A stretch of DNA of 45,236 bases from Nitrosomonas sp. (GCA_020890945.1 JAJHPK010000074.1:1-45236); one strand, 5' to 3'; shown: positions 17,707 to 30,522, counted from the first letter of the stretch. A program made the numbers and translations. The notes: generated by a model from the letters alone, not told the origin.

Positions 17707-17965
17707 AAATGTCAGCTGTGTTTAAACACCGGAGATGCACTGCTTGACTCTTATTTGATTCAGAATAATGTAGCTTTCATCGATGGATTTAATGAAACAC
17801 ACAGAAGTCTCAAAAATAATCAAGACAAGTGCTAATATACGCCCATGTCTGTCTATTAACGATATTCTCGCAATACTGATAATATCGCTAAAAATCCTTA
17901 TAATCGCTACTTATAGCAAATTATTCTTGACTATAGATAACGCTTACTGTTGAAGGAGTATTCAT

Positions 17966-18370
17966 ATGACTAACGAAAACTGTTTTCTTAAAATTGTTTG
18001 TGGCACATCATTATTGTTGATCAGCGCCGTTGTACTCGCAAACTCATCCAAACTTACATCAGATTTTATCACTGACAATAATTTCAATGTCAATCAAACT
18101 ACGCCATTTTATTTAGCGCAGTTAAGCCCAAACAAAAGCGATGCTGTTGCTTCCACACGAGGCGATAATAAGAAGGATACTTTACGTGATAATTCAACTG
18201 AAGAGGCTCAAAATAAATTGCGCGAAGAAGTACCAATGATGATGCCAGCAACTCCTACTGCTCCCGCAACTCCTCAGCAAAGTAATCGATTGAATTTAAA
18301 CAACACTCCACCAGCAAATAGTCAACAAAGATTACTAAATCCAGGTCGGCCGATGGATTCAGGTTATTAA
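17966..18370 (+). CDS. Secreted Asn/Pro/Gln-rich hypothetical protein
   Basis: The 134-residue protein is not one I recognise. It has a good ribosome binding site (GAAGGAG, seven bases before the ATG) and a clear signal peptide (IVCGTSLLLISAVVLA). The mature part looks disordered: polar and Asn-rich at first, then Pro/Thr/Gln-rich with VPMMMPATPTAPATPQQ, ending in GRPMDSGY. It is likely exported to the periplasm. It follows the FNR-type gene by 259 bases that contain no other gene. No function is suggested by sequence. Confidence 0.65.
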   Translation: MTNENCFLKIVCGTSLLLISAVVLANSSKLTSDFITDNNFNVNQTTPFYLAQLSPNKSDAVASTRGDNKKDTLRDNSTEEAQNKLREEVPMMMPATPTAPATPQQSNRLNLNNTPPANSQQRLLNPGRPMDSGY

Positions 18371-18485
18371 TTTTGAGTTTTTATCTTTCGGCTGTAATAG
18401 ATTGAATTTGGTGATTAATTAAGGAAAGAATGAATAAATCCAGAAGTTGAGATAATAGTGTTACCTGATAACTTTTAAATACGCC

Positions 18486-19085
18486 ATGCACACCAAACAA
18501 GCTTTGCAGATCTCGACTACAGTCACAAGAAACGCCGGACGCGCCGCGAGGTTTTCTTAAGCGAAATGGAAGGGGTAATAAATACCTTGGCCAGTTTTGC
18601 TGTCACACATTGAGCCGCATTATTTCAAGGCTGGATGTCAAGGCCGCCAGCCGATGGCGCTGGGGAGCATGTTTCGATTTACCACATACAGAATTGAATC
18701 AACCTGTCTGACCGGCAACTGGAAGATGCCCTGTATGAGATTGAGAGTGTGCGTGCTTTACGGAATTTTACGGGATAACCGATAGCCTACCGGACCAAAG
18801 CACGATGCTGACCTTAAGTCTCTAGGGTTGTTGGTTTCCAAAGGCACGATGGTGGATGCCACACTCATTCATGCACCAAGTTCGACCAAGAATCGAGAAC
18901 AGTCGCGCAATCCTGAGATGCACCAAACGAAGAAGGGAAAGTAATGGTACTTTGGTATGAAGGTACATGTTGGTGCAAACATGGCTTCAGGAGCGCGATG
19001 CACACGGTTGAAATTACCGCAGCCAAACGGACATCAACGCCCTACCCGAGCTACTCCGGGTCGAAGACGAGGTTATTTTCATCAC
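18486..19085 (+). pseudogene. Decayed IS5-family transposase
   Basis: Fragments of an IS5-type DDE transposase occur in order but in different frames, with stops between them. They are PWPVLLSHIEPHYFKAG (residues of the N-terminal part), NLSDRQLEDALYEIESVR, then [19 protein letters not shown] with the first catalytic Asp, then [10 protein letters not shown] and WYFGMK, and finally LRVEDEVIF. At least three frameshifts and an internal TAA disrupt it, and the C-terminal third with the last catalytic residue is missing. No intact terminal repeats were found. It sits between the small secreted-protein gene and glmS, and its composition is noticeably richer in G and C than the flanks, consistent with transferred DNA. 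Confidence 0.85.
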
Positions 19086-19163
19086 ACTTCACTGCTACCT
19101 CGGCCTTCTTTAATCCTTTTTTGTATGGCAGTTTCAGAATCTGATCATTTTTTATTTGACATT

Positions 19164-19208
19164 AAAAAATCCGCTAGTTCTAGACCTGTATGACAAGTCT
19201 AGCTCTAG
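19164..19208 (-). terminator. Rho-independent terminator of glmS
   Basis: Read on the minus strand, CTAGAGCTAGAC (19208-19197) pairs with GTCTAGAACTAG (19185-19174) at 10 of 12 positions. A run of six Ts (19169-19164) follows shortly after. It lies 60-100 bases beyond the glmS stop. Confidence 0.7.
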
Positions 19209-19266
19209 CAGCTTTAGTATTCAACTTTATTACTTTCCTACAAAAGTTCAACTGTAATTTTTCAGT

Positions 19267-21117
19267 TTATTCAACTGTCACAGCTTTTGCTAAATTACGT
19301 GGTTTATCAACATCGGTTCCTTTTTCTAAAGCGACATGATATGCCAACATTTGTAATGGAATAGTATGCAAAATCGGGCTCAACAAACCTGCATGTTCGG
19401 ATAATCGAATAACGTGAACATTCTTGCTTTCCTCAATTTGAGAGTCGACATCTGCAAACACATAGAGCTCTCCACCGCGTGCATGAACTTCTTGTAAATT
19501 TGATTTAAGCTTACCGAGTAATTGATCATTCGGTGCAATTGCAACGATCGGCATTTCACTATCAACTAAAGCCAACGGACCATGTTTTAACTCACCCGCC
19601 GCATAGGCCTCTGCATGGATATACGAAATTTCCTTAAGCTTCAATGCTCCTTCCATGGCTATTGGGTAATGTACCCCACGTCCCAGAAATAATGCATGAC
19701 GTTTTTCTGAAAACTTCTTAGCCCATGTTTTTACTTGCGGTTCAACCTGCAATGCACTCTGAAGCGCAACAGGTAGATGTCGTAGTGCAGCAATCATTTC
19801 CTGCTCAGTCTCAGCCGACAAATTACGATGCAATTTCGCTAATGTGATTGTTAACAACAAAAGTGATGCAAGTTGCGTCGTAAACGCTTTGGTCGATGCG
19901 ACGCCGATTTCTGGACCAGCGCGCGTTAAGAAACGTAGATTCGTTTGCCTTATCAAAGCGCTTTCAGGCACATTACAAATTGCAAGACTGTATTTATGTC
20001 CTAATTTTTTTGCATAGCTCACTGCAGCTAAGGTGTCGGCGGTTTCTCCGGATTGAGAGATGCCAATAACCAATGTATTCGGATCGGCAATAGGATCACG
20101 ATAGCGGTATTCGCTCGCGATTTCAACATCACATTTCATGCCAGCAACGGTTTCCAACCAATAGCTTGCGACCAATCCTGCATGATAACTGGTACCACAA
20201 GCTAAAATGAGAATACCTTTCGTTTGCGAAAAGATTTCCTTTGCTTCATTACCAAATAGATTTGGAGAAATCGATTGTGCATTGAATACCATTTCCAGAG
20301 TGTTACCCACTGCAATGGGTTGTTCGAATATCTCTTTTTGCATGAAATGTGCATAAGGACCAAGCTCAAGAGCTTCATTCGATAAAGCACTTTCATGAAT
20401 AGTACGTTCAACAGAATCGCCTAATGGGTTATTTAGGCAATTTACAATTCGGTAGTTATGTGTGTTGATCTCAGCAACATCACCTTCTTCCAAATAAATA
20501 ATTTTACGGGTCGCTTGCAGCAATGCCGATGTATCAGACGCAATGTAATTGCCATTTTCACCAACACCTATCAATAAGGGGGCACCGTTTCGTGCAACAA
20601 TGATGCGATCTGGATCAGTTTCTTGCATGACAGCAATCGCATACGCACCACGTAATTCCACTAATGATAAACAAACTGCTTTGAATAAATCATTACCTTG
20701 CTCTAGCTTAAAGGCGATCAAATGAACAATGACTTCGGTATCCGTATCGGATAGGAATTGGTATCCATGATTTTTGAGCTGCGAGCGTATTTCTTCGTGA
20801 TTTTCTATAATACCGTTATGAACCACAGCAATACGCGATTTCTTTTCAGAAAAATGCGGATGGGCATTGCGCTCCGAAGGTTCTCCGTGCGTTGCCCAAC
20901 GAGTATGTGCAATACCAGCAAAACCTTGCTTATTGCCATTTGCTGCCAGCCTGCTTAATTCGGCCACACGACCTTGTGTACGGACTCTGTCCAAAAAACC
21001 ATCTTTTGTAACCACCAGTCCTGCAGAATCATAGCCTCTGTATTCAAGGCGCGATAAGCCTTCAAGTAGTATTGGAACTACGTTAACTTTAGCGATTGCA
21101 CCCACTATTCCACACAT
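19267..21117 (-). CDS. glmS: Glutamine--fructose-6-phosphate aminotransferase (isomerising)
   Basis: GlmS makes glucosamine-6-phosphate from fructose-6-phosphate and glutamine, the first step to UDP-N-acetylglucosamine. The 616-residue protein starts MCGIVGAIA, so Cys2 becomes the N-terminal nucleophile of the glutaminase domain (residues 1-230; HTRWATHGEPSERNAHPH visible). Two SIS sugar-isomerase domains follow (ILACGTSYHAG near 308, SQSGETADTLAA near 354, LGRGVHYPIAMEGALKLKE near 480). It ends DKPRNLAKAVTVE as is usual. An AGGAGA site precedes the start. It lies 62 bases after glmU, so both enzymes of the pathway are likely cotranscribed. No glmS ribozyme is seen. Confidence 0.98.
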   Translation of the reverse strand: MCGIVGAIAKVNVVPILLEGLSRLEYRGYDSAGLVVTKDGFLDRVRTQGRVAELSRLAANGNKQGFAGIAHTRWATHGEPSERNAHPHFSEKKSRIAVVHNGIIENHEEIRSQLKNHGYQFLSDTDTEVIVHLIAFKLEQGNDLFKAVCLSLVELRGAYAIAVMQETDPDRIIVARNGAPLLIGVGENGNYIASDTSALLQATRKIIYLEEGDVAEINTHNYRIVNCLNNPLGDSVERTIHESALSNEALELGPYAHFMQKEIFEQPIAVGNTLEMVFNAQSISPNLFGNEAKEIFSQTKGILILACGTSYHAGLVASYWLETVAGMKCDVEIASEYRYRDPIADPNTLVIGISQSGETADTLAAVSYAKKLGHKYSLAICNVPESALIRQTNLRFLTRAGPEIGVASTKAFTTQLASLLLLTITLAKLHRNLSAETEQEMIAALRHLPVALQSALQVEPQVKTWAKKFSEKRHALFLGRGVHYPIAMEGALKLKEISYIHAEAYAAGELKHGPLALVDSEMPIVAIAPNDQLLGKLKSNLQEVHARGGELYVFADVDSQIEESKNVHVIRLSEHAGLLSPILHTIPLQMLAYHVALEKGTDVDKPRNLAKAVTVE

Positions 21118-21179
21118 TTCTATCTTCTCCTAAATTGAATTCTTTTAATTGAGAAACAAGAAAAGGCCAATTTCTTTTT

Positions 21180-22568
21180 TTATTTTTTTGTTTTAGTAGG
21201 ACGCTTCCATCCTGAAATACTAATTTGCTTCGATCTCGCCAATGTCAACGTACCTTCAGGTGTATCTTTAGTAATAGTTGAGCCTGCACCTATGGTAGAA
21301 CCTTTGGAGACTCTCACTGGCGCTATGAGCTGTGTATCCGATCCAATAAACACATCGTCTTCTATCACAGTTTGATATTTATTGGCACCATCATAGTTAC
21401 AAGTAATCGTTCCAGCGCCAATATTAACCCTTTTTCCTATAATAGAATCTCCGATATAACTGAGATGATTCGCTTTACTTCCCAATCCAATTTGGCTATT
21501 TTTCACTTCTACAAAATTACCAATATGTGCTTTGGATGAAAGCGCAGTACCAGGTCGAATTCGAGCAAAAGGACCTATTCTGCATTCATCCGCAATTTTC
21601 GCCTCTTCAATTAAACAATACGGATGAATAACGGTATTCGCTGCAACTGTTACATTTTTTAAAATACAGTTTGCACCAATTTTTACCCCGCTCCCAAGTT
21701 TCACCTTTCCTTCAAAAATGCAATTTATATCAATTTCAACGTCTGATTCGCATGATACGGTGCCTCGAATGTCTATTCTAGAAGGATCTATTAATTTCAC
21801 TCCTTGCTCAAGCAATTCATTAGCTCGCTCTTTTTGATAGATTCTCTCCAGCTCAGCTAACTGGCATTTATTATTAACGCCCATAACCTCCCATGCGCTG
21901 ACGGGCTGGGTTGATGATATTTCAATATTTAGTTTAGCGGCCATCCCAATAATATCGGTCAAATAATATTCACGTTGTACATTGCTATTTTTAAGTTTAG
22001 GCAACCAATCATGTAGATATTCATTAGGAACAAGCATAATACCAGTATTAATTTCATGAATAGCCAGTTGTTCTTCGCTAGCCTCCTTTTGTTCAACAAT
22101 AGCTGTGATATTTTTTGCTCCATCACGAACAATCCGTCCATATCCTGTCGCGTCTGGCAGTATGGCAGTCATGAGTGCGCACTGTTTCTCACCCGTCACC
22201 GCTATTAATTTTTTTAGCGTCTCAACCTTAACTAAAGGAACATCTCCATAGAGTACAAGCGTTTTTTCATTGTTACTAAGATTCGGTAACGCCTGCATAA
22301 CGGCATGCCCGGTACCCAACTGCTCTTCTTGTACCGCCCAGATTAAATCATCGTCTGATATCTCTTTCCTGACCATTTCTCCACCGTGACCAATCACGAT
22401 ACAAATCTTACTGGGTGATAGTAGCCTAGCCGTATTAATGACATGCCTCAGAAGAGGGTAGCCTGCCAATGTATGAAGCACTTTTGGAAGAGTTGATTGC
22501 ATGCGTTTTCCAACCCCTGCAGCCAGAATTACAATATTCAGTTGATTAAAATCAAGTATAGATTTCAT
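21180..22568 (-). CDS. glmU: Bifunctional GlmU: UDP-GlcNAc pyrophosphorylase / glucosamine-1-P acetyltransferase
   Basis: GlmU acetylates glucosamine-1-phosphate and then joins it to UTP to form UDP-GlcNAc for peptidoglycan and lipopolysaccharide. The N-terminal pyrophosphorylase domain shows ILAAGVGKRMQSTLPKVLH, then EEQLGTGHAV and LYGDVPL. The C-terminal left-handed beta-helix has hexapeptide repeats and the acetyltransferase segment FVEVKNSQIGLGSKANHLSY, GAGTITCNYDG. I chose the ATG at 22568 (462 residues), because the frame upstream starts only at a TTG with no ribosome binding site and the usual length is about 456. It follows the ATP synthase genes after a terminator and precedes glmS. 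Confidence 0.97.
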   Translation of the reverse strand: MKSILDFNQLNIVILAAGVGKRMQSTLPKVLHTLAGYPLLRHVINTARLLSPSKICIVIGHGGEMVRKEISDDDLIWAVQEEQLGTGHAVMQALPNLSNNEKTLVLYGDVPLVKVETLKKLIAVTGEKQCALMTAILPDATGYGRIVRDGAKNITAIVEQKEASEEQLAIHEINTGIMLVPNEYLHDWLPKLKNSNVQREYYLTDIIGMAAKLNIEISSTQPVSAWEVMGVNNKCQLAELERIYQKERANELLEQGVKLIDPSRIDIRGTVSCESDVEIDINCIFEGKVKLGSGVKIGANCILKNVTVAANTVIHPYCLIEEAKIADECRIGPFARIRPGTALSSKAHIGNFVEVKNSQIGLGSKANHLSYIGDSIIGKRVNIGAGTITCNYDGANKYQTVIEDDVFIGSDTQLIAPVRVSKGSTIGAGSTITKDTPEGTLTLARSKQISISGWKRPTKTKK

Positions 22569-22683
22569 AGAGTTGTATAATACCAATCGTTCATTAAATA
22601 ACGAGCGCAGTTAGTTGAAACATTTTGATCGATTTTGAAACAATTGTAATATTACTCGCAACTAAATTAGTTTGTTGCATAAT

Positions 22684-22709
22684 AAAAAAGCGACTTAAGT
22701 CGCTTTTTT
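22684..22709. terminator. Terminator after atpC
   Basis: The 26 bases form a perfect hairpin with stem core AGCGACTT/AAGTCGCT flanked by A and T runs. It can therefore end transcription in either direction. It lies 22 bases beyond the atpC stop and ends the ATP synthase operon before glmU. Confidence 0.88.
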
Positions 22710-22731
22710 ACCAAAATGAAAACTTAGTGCA

Positions 22732-23154
22732 TCAATGTCGACGCTTTCTTAACTTATCGATAGCGGCTAATTGCGCCATAGCTTCCATCAGTTCTGCCTG
22801 CGCTTTGGCATAATCCAATTCAGATTCGCGGTTTTTCATGGCTTCTTCAGCCGCTCTTTTAGCTTCCATTGCTTTCGCTTCATCCAAATCGTCACTACGT
22901 ACGGCAGTATCTGCCAGAATCGTCACGACATCTGGTTGTACTTCAAGCATACCGCCCGAAACATAAACAAGCTCTTCTTCTTTCAACTGCGCTTTGATAC
23001 GCACCATTCCTGATTTGATTCGAGTCAACAAAGGTGTATGTCGAGGATAAATACCTACTTCGCCCATTTGCGCGGGAGCCACAACGAACTCAACCGGCCC
23101 AGAATAAATAGATTCTTCGGCGCTCACAATATCAAGATGAAAGACAGTGCCCAT
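22732..23154 (-). CDS. atpC: ATP synthase F1 epsilon subunit
   Basis: The epsilon subunit is part of the rotating central stalk and can inhibit ATP hydrolysis. The 140-residue protein has the N-terminal beta-sandwich ([15 protein letters not shown], then [15 protein letters not shown] and [21 protein letters not shown] in fragments) and a C-terminal helical hairpin rich in Ala, Glu and Lys. It is the last gene of the atp operon, 19 bases after atpD, and a strong terminator follows. Confidence 0.97.
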   Translation of the reverse strand: MGTVFHLDIVSAEESIYSGPVEFVVAPAQMGEVGIYPRHTPLLTRIKSGMVRIKAQLKEEELVYVSGGMLEVQPDVVTILADTAVRSDDLDEAKAMEAKRAAEEAMKNRESELDYAKAQAELMEAMAQLAAIDKLRKRRH

Positions 23155-23173
23155 AGTTACTTTCCTCGCTTAA

Positions 23174-24562
<1,389 letters not shown>

Positions 24563-24584
24563 CTAAAATTACAAAAAAATATTT

Positions 24585-25469
24585 TTAAACAGCAGCAGCG
24601 CCACCTACAATTTCAGACAATTCTTTTGTAATGGCTGCTTGTCGAGATTTGTTGTAAATCAATGTCAATTCATCAATAACATTTCCAGCGTTATCAGAAG
24701 CAGCCTTCATGGCAACCATCCTAGCTGATTGCTCCGACGCCATATTCTCAGCCACTGCTTGATAAACAATCGCTTCAACATACCGAGTCATAATATCATC
24801 GATAACCGGTTTTGCTTCAGGCTCATAAATGTAATCCCACGATGTATGCGATTTACCACCTTCTTTTTCGCCACCACGAACACGTTCATCAGTCAAGGGA
24901 AGCAACTGTTCCATCACTGGCTCTTGCTTCATCGTATTGATAAAGCGATTATAATAAATAAAAACACGATCAAAACGATCTTGTATATAGCCATCCAATA
25001 CAACTTTAACCGCACCGATCAATCTTGACATATCAGGAGCATCACCCAATGCCACCACCTGAGAAATGACATTTGCACCGATACGACTCATAAAACCTAA
25101 GCCCTTATTACCGATGCAACAAACTTCAATTTGCTCACCTTCAGATTGCCAGATTTTCATCTGACTTAAAGCTTTCCGTAACACATTGGTATTCAAACCA
25201 CCACACAAACCTTTATCCGAAGTCACAACAATAATACCGACTCTTTTCACGGTATCTCTTTCCACCAAAAATGGATGCCGATATTCGGTATTTGCGCCAC
25301 TCATATGCGCAGCAACATTACGGATTTTTTCACCATAAGGTCGTGCCTTCTTCATGCGATCTTGAGCTTTTCGCATTTTCGATGCCGCAACCATCTCCAT
25401 GGCGCGCGTTATCTTTTGCGTATTTTTTACGCTTTTGATTTTATTGCGAATCTCTCTGCTACCAGCCAT
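24585..25469 (-). CDS. atpG: ATP synthase F1 gamma subunit
   Basis: The gamma subunit is the central rotor shaft coupling proton flow to the beta sites. The N-terminal [35 protein letters not shown] and the C-terminal [14 protein letters not shown] plus [26 protein letters not shown] are the family hallmarks, described here in parts. The length of 294 residues is normal. It lies only three bases after the atpA stop, which suggests tight translational linkage. Confidence 0.97.
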   Translation of the reverse strand: MAGSREIRNKIKSVKNTQKITRAMEMVAASKMRKAQDRMKKARPYGEKIRNVAAHMSGANTEYRHPFLVERDTVKRVGIIVVTSDKGLCGGLNTNVLRKALSQMKIWQSEGEQIEVCCIGNKGLGFMSRIGANVISQVVALGDAPDMSRLIGAVKVVLDGYIQDRFDRVFIYYNRFINTMKQEPVMEQLLPLTDERVRGGEKEGGKSHTSWDYIYEPEAKPVIDDIMTRYVEAIVYQAVAENMASEQSARMVAMKAASDNAGNVIDELTLIYNKSRQAAITKELSEIVGGAAAV

Positions 25470-25472
25470 GGT

Positions 25473-27014
25473 TTAATAGGTTCCACTTTGCTTGAATTCT
25501 TGGATAGCCGCACTTAATTGTTTTTCTGTTTCTGCATCGAGCTCTTTGGATTTTTCAATTTTTTCCAAAATTGCACCATATTGACTACGAATATAACTTT
25601 TCAATGCCGATTCGAAAGCCAAAGCACGTTTAACTTCTACATCATCATAATAGCCATTATTAATAGTAAACAATGTCAAGGCCATTTCAGAAACACTCAA
25701 GGTAGCATACTGGGGTTGTTTCATCAGTTCTGTCGCCATTTTCCCGCGCTCGAGCTGCTTCCTGGTTGCTTCATCCAAGTCAGAAGCAAATTGAGCAAAA
25801 GCAGCCAATTCTCGATATTGTGCTAACGCCAAACGAATACCACCACCGAGTTTTTTAATCACTTTAGTTTGCGCAGCACCACCCACACGTGAAACTGAAA
25901 CACCTGCATTAATCGCAGGGCGAATACCAGCATTAAACAAATCAGTCTCTAAAAATATTTGTCCGTCAGTAATCGAAATAACATTGGTAGGCACAAAAGC
26001 TGTTACGTCACCTGCCTGTGTTTCGATGATCGGTAAAGCTGTCAGAGATCCTGTCTTACCTGTAACTTTTCCATTGGTAGCTTTTTCGACATAATCCACG
26101 CTCACTCTCGCTGCTCTTTCCAGTAAGCGCGAATGCAAATAGAAAACATCACCCGGATAAGCCTCACGTCCAGGAGGACGTCTTAATAACAATGATATTT
26201 GACGATAAGCCCATGCTTGTTTAGTCAAGTCATCATAGACAATCAATGCATCCTGACCGATATCCCGGAAATATTCTCCCATAGTACAACCTGAATAAGG
26301 TGCAATAAATTGCATCGCAGCAGACTCAGAAGCCGTCGCCGCTACCACAATGGTATAGGCCATCGCGCCATGTTCTTCAAGTTTACGCACTACGTTAGCG
26401 ATAGAAGAAGCTTTTTGCCCGACCGCAACATAGATACACAACATGTTTTGGCCTTTCTGATTAATAATCGCATCAACCGCTACTGCAGTTTTTCCTGTTT
26501 GCCGATCACCAATGATTAATTCGCGCTGCCCTCTTCCCACAGGAACCATCGAATCAACTGACTTCAATCCCGTTTGCACGGGTTGATCAACCGATTTTCT
26601 CCAAATCACCCCAGGTGCAATTTTTTCGATAGGCTCTGATCTCTCTGCAGTGATAGGACCTTTTCCATCGATAGGTTGTCCCAGAGCATTTACAACACGA
26701 CCTAGCAAGCCTTCCCCTACGGGAACTTCTAAAATACGTCCGGTACACTTAACAACATCACCTTCGCGAATATGTTCATAAGCGCCCATAATGACCGCAC
26801 CAACCGAATCACGTTCAAGGTTAAGTGCCAAACCATAGGTATTTCCTGGAAACTCCAACATTTCGCCTTGCATTACGTCAGAAAGTCCATGTATTCTAAC
26901 AATACCGTCTGTAACCGATACGATCGTTCCTTGCGTACGGATTTCAGCCGTATCTGCAAGTCCTTCTATCCTCTTTTTAATCAGTTCACTGATTTCGGAT
27001 GGATTTAACTGCAT
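25473..27014 (-). CDS. atpA: ATP synthase F1 alpha subunit
   Basis: The alpha subunit forms the F1 hexamer with beta and carries the non-catalytic nucleotide sites. The 513-residue protein begins [18 protein letters not shown], holds the Walker A motif [10 protein letters not shown] near residue 170, and includes the signature [17 protein letters not shown] near 364-380. It lies between atpH (11 bases upstream) and atpG (3 bases downstream). Length and order are standard for proteobacteria. Confidence 0.98.
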   Translation of the reverse strand: MQLNPSEISELIKKRIEGLADTAEIRTQGTIVSVTDGIVRIHGLSDVMQGEMLEFPGNTYGLALNLERDSVGAVIMGAYEHIREGDVVKCTGRILEVPVGEGLLGRVVNALGQPIDGKGPITAERSEPIEKIAPGVIWRKSVDQPVQTGLKSVDSMVPVGRGQRELIIGDRQTGKTAVAVDAIINQKGQNMLCIYVAVGQKASSIANVVRKLEEHGAMAYTIVVAATASESAAMQFIAPYSGCTMGEYFRDIGQDALIVYDDLTKQAWAYRQISLLLRRPPGREAYPGDVFYLHSRLLERAARVSVDYVEKATNGKVTGKTGSLTALPIIETQAGDVTAFVPTNVISITDGQIFLETDLFNAGIRPAINAGVSVSRVGGAAQTKVIKKLGGGIRLALAQYRELAAFAQFASDLDEATRKQLERGKMATELMKQPQYATLSVSEMALTLFTINNGYYDDVEVKRALAFESALKSYIRSQYGAILEKIEKSKELDAETEKQLSAAIQEFKQSGTY

Positions 27015-27025
27015 TTCATTAACTC

Positions 27026-27562
27026 CTAGCTCTTAAGGGCAATTGTCATGGATTCAAGTTTACCTCGCACAGACGCATCAAAAACCTCATCGCCGACCTC
27101 AACTTTGACTCCACCGATTAATTCTGGATCAACACTTACTTTCGGTTCAATTTTTCGATTAAATTTTCTTTCAAGATCGTCTGTCAATTTCTTTAATTGC
27201 TTCGCATCCATTTCAAAGGCGCTAGCAATTTTTGCTTCCAAAATACCTTCGTGTTGCGCCTTCAAATATTCAAATAATTGACTTATTTGCGGCAATATAT
27301 GCACTCTTTTATTTTCAGCTAACATCGTAAAGAGATTATGCGCCTCATTATTAAAGGTATTTTGGCCAATGTCCAGAAACAATTGACTAAGTTGATGAGA
27401 AGACACTTTGGGATGACCAATCAGCGTCTTAATTTGCTTCTCTTCAGCAATAGCAGCAGCCAATTTTAGCATCTTGGACCACTGCGATAAACTTTTACCT
27501 TTTAACGATAACTTATAAAGTGCGTCTGCGTAAGGCCTCGCAACTGTAATCGCTTCAGCCAT
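27026..27562 (-). CDS. atpH: ATP synthase F1 delta subunit
   Basis: The delta subunit sits atop F1 and joins it to the peripheral stalk of b subunits. The 178-residue protein has the helical N-terminal domain ([16 protein letters not shown]) and the C-terminal signature region [21 protein letters not shown], which is the family's conserved end. Its start overlaps the last base of atpF, so the two genes are probably translationally coupled. Confidence 0.96.
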   Translation of the reverse strand: MAEAITVARPYADALYKLSLKGKSLSQWSKMLKLAAAIAEEKQIKTLIGHPKVSSHQLSQLFLDIGQNTFNNEAHNLFTMLAENKRVHILPQISQLFEYLKAQHEGILEAKIASAFEMDAKQLKKLTDDLERKFNRKIEPKVSVDPELIGGVKVEVGDEVFDASVRGKLESMTIALKS

Positions 27563-28038
27563 TATTTACTCAAATCTTTTTCAAGTGAATTAAGCATCTC
27601 AGCATGCTGCCTTATATCGACTTCACGACGCAGTATTTTTGCAGCACCAGCAAGAGCCAATTCTGCGACGTGCTTGCGTAAACTTTCTTTAGCACCAAAC
27701 ACTTCGTGCTCTATATCTGCTTTTGCACCCGACAGAATTCGATCTCCTTCTTCTTTCGCTGCTTTCTTGGCCTCTTCAACGATCTCGGTCGCACGTTTCT
27801 CAGCTTGCAAAATAATTTCTGATGCGCGTTGTTTTGCGTCCTTCAATACATCTGAAGAACGCTGATTCGCTAATTCTAATTCATGTCGACCACGTTCCCC
27901 TGCCGCCAATCCATCCGCAATCATTTTTTGCCGTGCCTCAATAGCACGCAGCAGCGGCGGCCATACATATTTAACGGTAAACCAGATAAAGACGGCAAAG
28001 GCTATCGCTTGCGAAATTAAAGTAAAATTAATATTCAT
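27562..28038 (-). CDS. atpF: ATP synthase Fo b subunit
   Basis: The b subunit dimer is the peripheral stalk. The 158-residue protein starts [28 protein letters not shown], with one membrane segment of about 20 residues ending in the usual W-P-P. A long charged Ala/Glu/Lys-rich coiled coil follows to the C-terminus. The start context and length are standard. It lies 40 bases after atpE and overlaps atpH by one base. Confidence 0.96.
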   Translation of the reverse strand: MNINFTLISQAIAFAVFIWFTVKYVWPPLLRAIEARQKMIADGLAAGERGRHELELANQRSSDVLKDAKQRASEIILQAEKRATEIVEEAKKAAKEEGDRILSGAKADIEHEVFGAKESLRKHVAELALAGAAKILRREVDIRQHAEMLNSLEKDLSK

Positions 28039-28078
28039 AACAAGCCTATAAAATTTCTAAAATCAGTAGCAAAAAAAA

Positions 28079-28381
<303 letters not shown>

Positions 28382-28423
28382 TTAAGATTAATAATAATTT
28401 GTAACAGTGTAAAACTTTAAAAT

Positions 28424-29251
<828 letters not shown>

Positions 29252-29263
29252 TCAATAGAATAA

Positions 29264-29635
29264 TTATTTTTCATTTACCACAAATAATGCCACGCTATGT
29301 AAAAGCACGGTCAGCACAAAAACTCCGATAAAAATCGCTGGAATAACATCGGAATAAATCTTAAAAACCAACCACAACAAAAAAACAATACAGATGATTT
29401 TAAATACTTCCGCCTTTAAGGCTGTTTTGATTACATCACCTGGCAAAAAACCTTGATGACGAGAAATCATCAAAGCAAAAACAACACCAGCTAAAACATT
29501 AATTCCACCACCCAAAGTCGCAGATATCGCGCCATGCGGTCCAAACCAATAAGCAAAAACAATCACCGCTATCAGAATAAACAATAACTGTATTTTTAAT
29601 ACAGTCACAAGTGGCTTATTTTTAATTCCAAGCAT
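29264..29635 (-). CDS. atpI: ATP synthase subunit I
   Basis: AtpI is a small membrane protein that helps c-ring assembly and may carry magnesium; it is not part of the finished enzyme. The 123-residue protein has four hydrophobic segments, with the conserved GPHGAISATLGGGINVLAGVVFAL split across helices two and its loop. It is the first gene of the atp operon, downstream of a good sigma70-type promoter about 85 bases away. Confidence 0.92.
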   Translation of the reverse strand: MLGIKNKPLVTVLKIQLLFILIAVIVFAYWFGPHGAISATLGGGINVLAGVVFALMISRHQGFLPGDVIKTALKAEVFKIICIVFLLWLVFKIYSDVIPAIFIGVFVLTVLLHSVALFVVNEK

Positions 29636-29720
29636 GCTCTATTTCGTTAAAAAATTGAAACAGCTTGGTCAATCATGTTCCCTTATATTATATTTTTTAT
29701 TGTGCAAAATATGGAGCGCG

Positions 29721-29749
29721 ATGTTAGCTGAATTTAACAAACCCGTCAA
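29721..29749 (-). promoter_or_regulatory. Sigma70-type promoter of the atp operon
   Basis: On the minus strand, TTGACG (29749-29744) and TAACAT (29726-29721) are separated by 17 bases. They lie about 85 bases before the atpI start. The -35 box matches five of six consensus positions and the -10 box four of six. Confidence 0.6.
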
Positions 29750-29803
29750 TCAAACTGATCAAATCTAACTTTAACAAAAAATAAAAATTGAATTATTTAG
29801 ACG

Positions 29804-30522
29804 CTAGACTAGCAGATACGATCTGTTAGTCTAGCAAAATGTTAAGAAACAGTAAATTAAGTGATTATTTTGTTAAAAAATAATTCAATGTTTTAGCATT
29901 GATATATCAGCCAACAAAACAGCACTGCTGTTGGGTAAGAATCGTAACACGATCAATCGCTGGTATGGCATATTCAGGCAAGCAATATATCGCCATCAGA
30001 CTGCCCTTAAAGACAAGCTGTTAGGTAGGGTAGAAGTTGATGAAAGCTATTTTGGCGCGAAACGGCATCGTGGGTATCATGGGAAACTAAAGTGCGGCCG
30101 TGGCACATTAAAACAACCTGTATTTGGTGTATTTGAGAGAGATGAGACAGGTTATACACTGAAATAATGCCGGACTGTAAGCGCCTGACTTTGCAAGCGG
30201 TGATATTAGGTAAAGTGTCCATTGAAAGTGTCATTTATAGTGATGGCTGGGGTGGATATAATGGTTTGGTAGATGTGGGACAATCCAAGCATTTTCGTGT
30301 ATCGCATGGTGATAATGAATTTGCCCGGGATGGGCATTGCCATATCAACGGTATTGAATCGTTTTGGAGTTTTACCAAGCGGCAGCTTGCAAAGTTTAAT
30401 GGCGTGTCAGTTAACTTTGAATTGCATTTAAAAGAATCTGAATGGCGCTGAAAAAACAACCTGATGAACTTGCTAGTGAACTATAGCAGCTCATCAGATA
30501 TTATTAACCTCTGCTAGTCTAG
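29804..30522 (+). mobile_element. IS1595-type insertion sequence remnant
   Basis: The outer limits share a 13-base inverted repeat: CTAGACTAGCAGA at 29804-29816 and TCTGCTAGTCTAG at 30510-30522. The left end is itself palindromic, since ATCTGTTAGTCTAG at 29821-29834 mirrors it at 13 of 14 positions. Between the ends lies a single decayed transposase gene. The size of about 720 bases fits the short ISXO2-like elements of the IS1595 family. I could not define a target duplication. Confidence 0.7.
29839..30486 (+). pseudogene. Frameshifted IS1595-family (ISXO2-like) transposase
   Basis: The reading starts at ATG 29839 (MLRNSKLSDYFVKK) and is broken in an A-run near 29880. It continues in another frame with FSIDISANKTALLLGKN and GRVEVDESYFGAKRHRGYHG, containing the first catalytic Asp. 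A second shift near 30160 leads to PDCKRLTLQAVILGKV, IYSDGWGGYNGL (second catalytic Asp) and NGIESFWSFTKRQL. A lost base near 30450 changes a Trp codon into a stop. KKQPDELASEL then follows in the third frame to TAG at 30484-30486. With three single-base lesions the gene cannot make a functional transposase. Confidence 0.85.

Noticed and set aside
19209-19266. glmS-type ribozyme or sRNA near glmS
   Set aside because: No recognisable ribozyme fold or GlmZ-like sequence; only a terminator lies downstream.
29839-30486. Programmed frameshifting to make an active IS1595 transposase
   Set aside because: Three separate lesions, one creating a stop in a Trp codon, are not explained by a single slippery site; IS1595 transposases are normally one frame.
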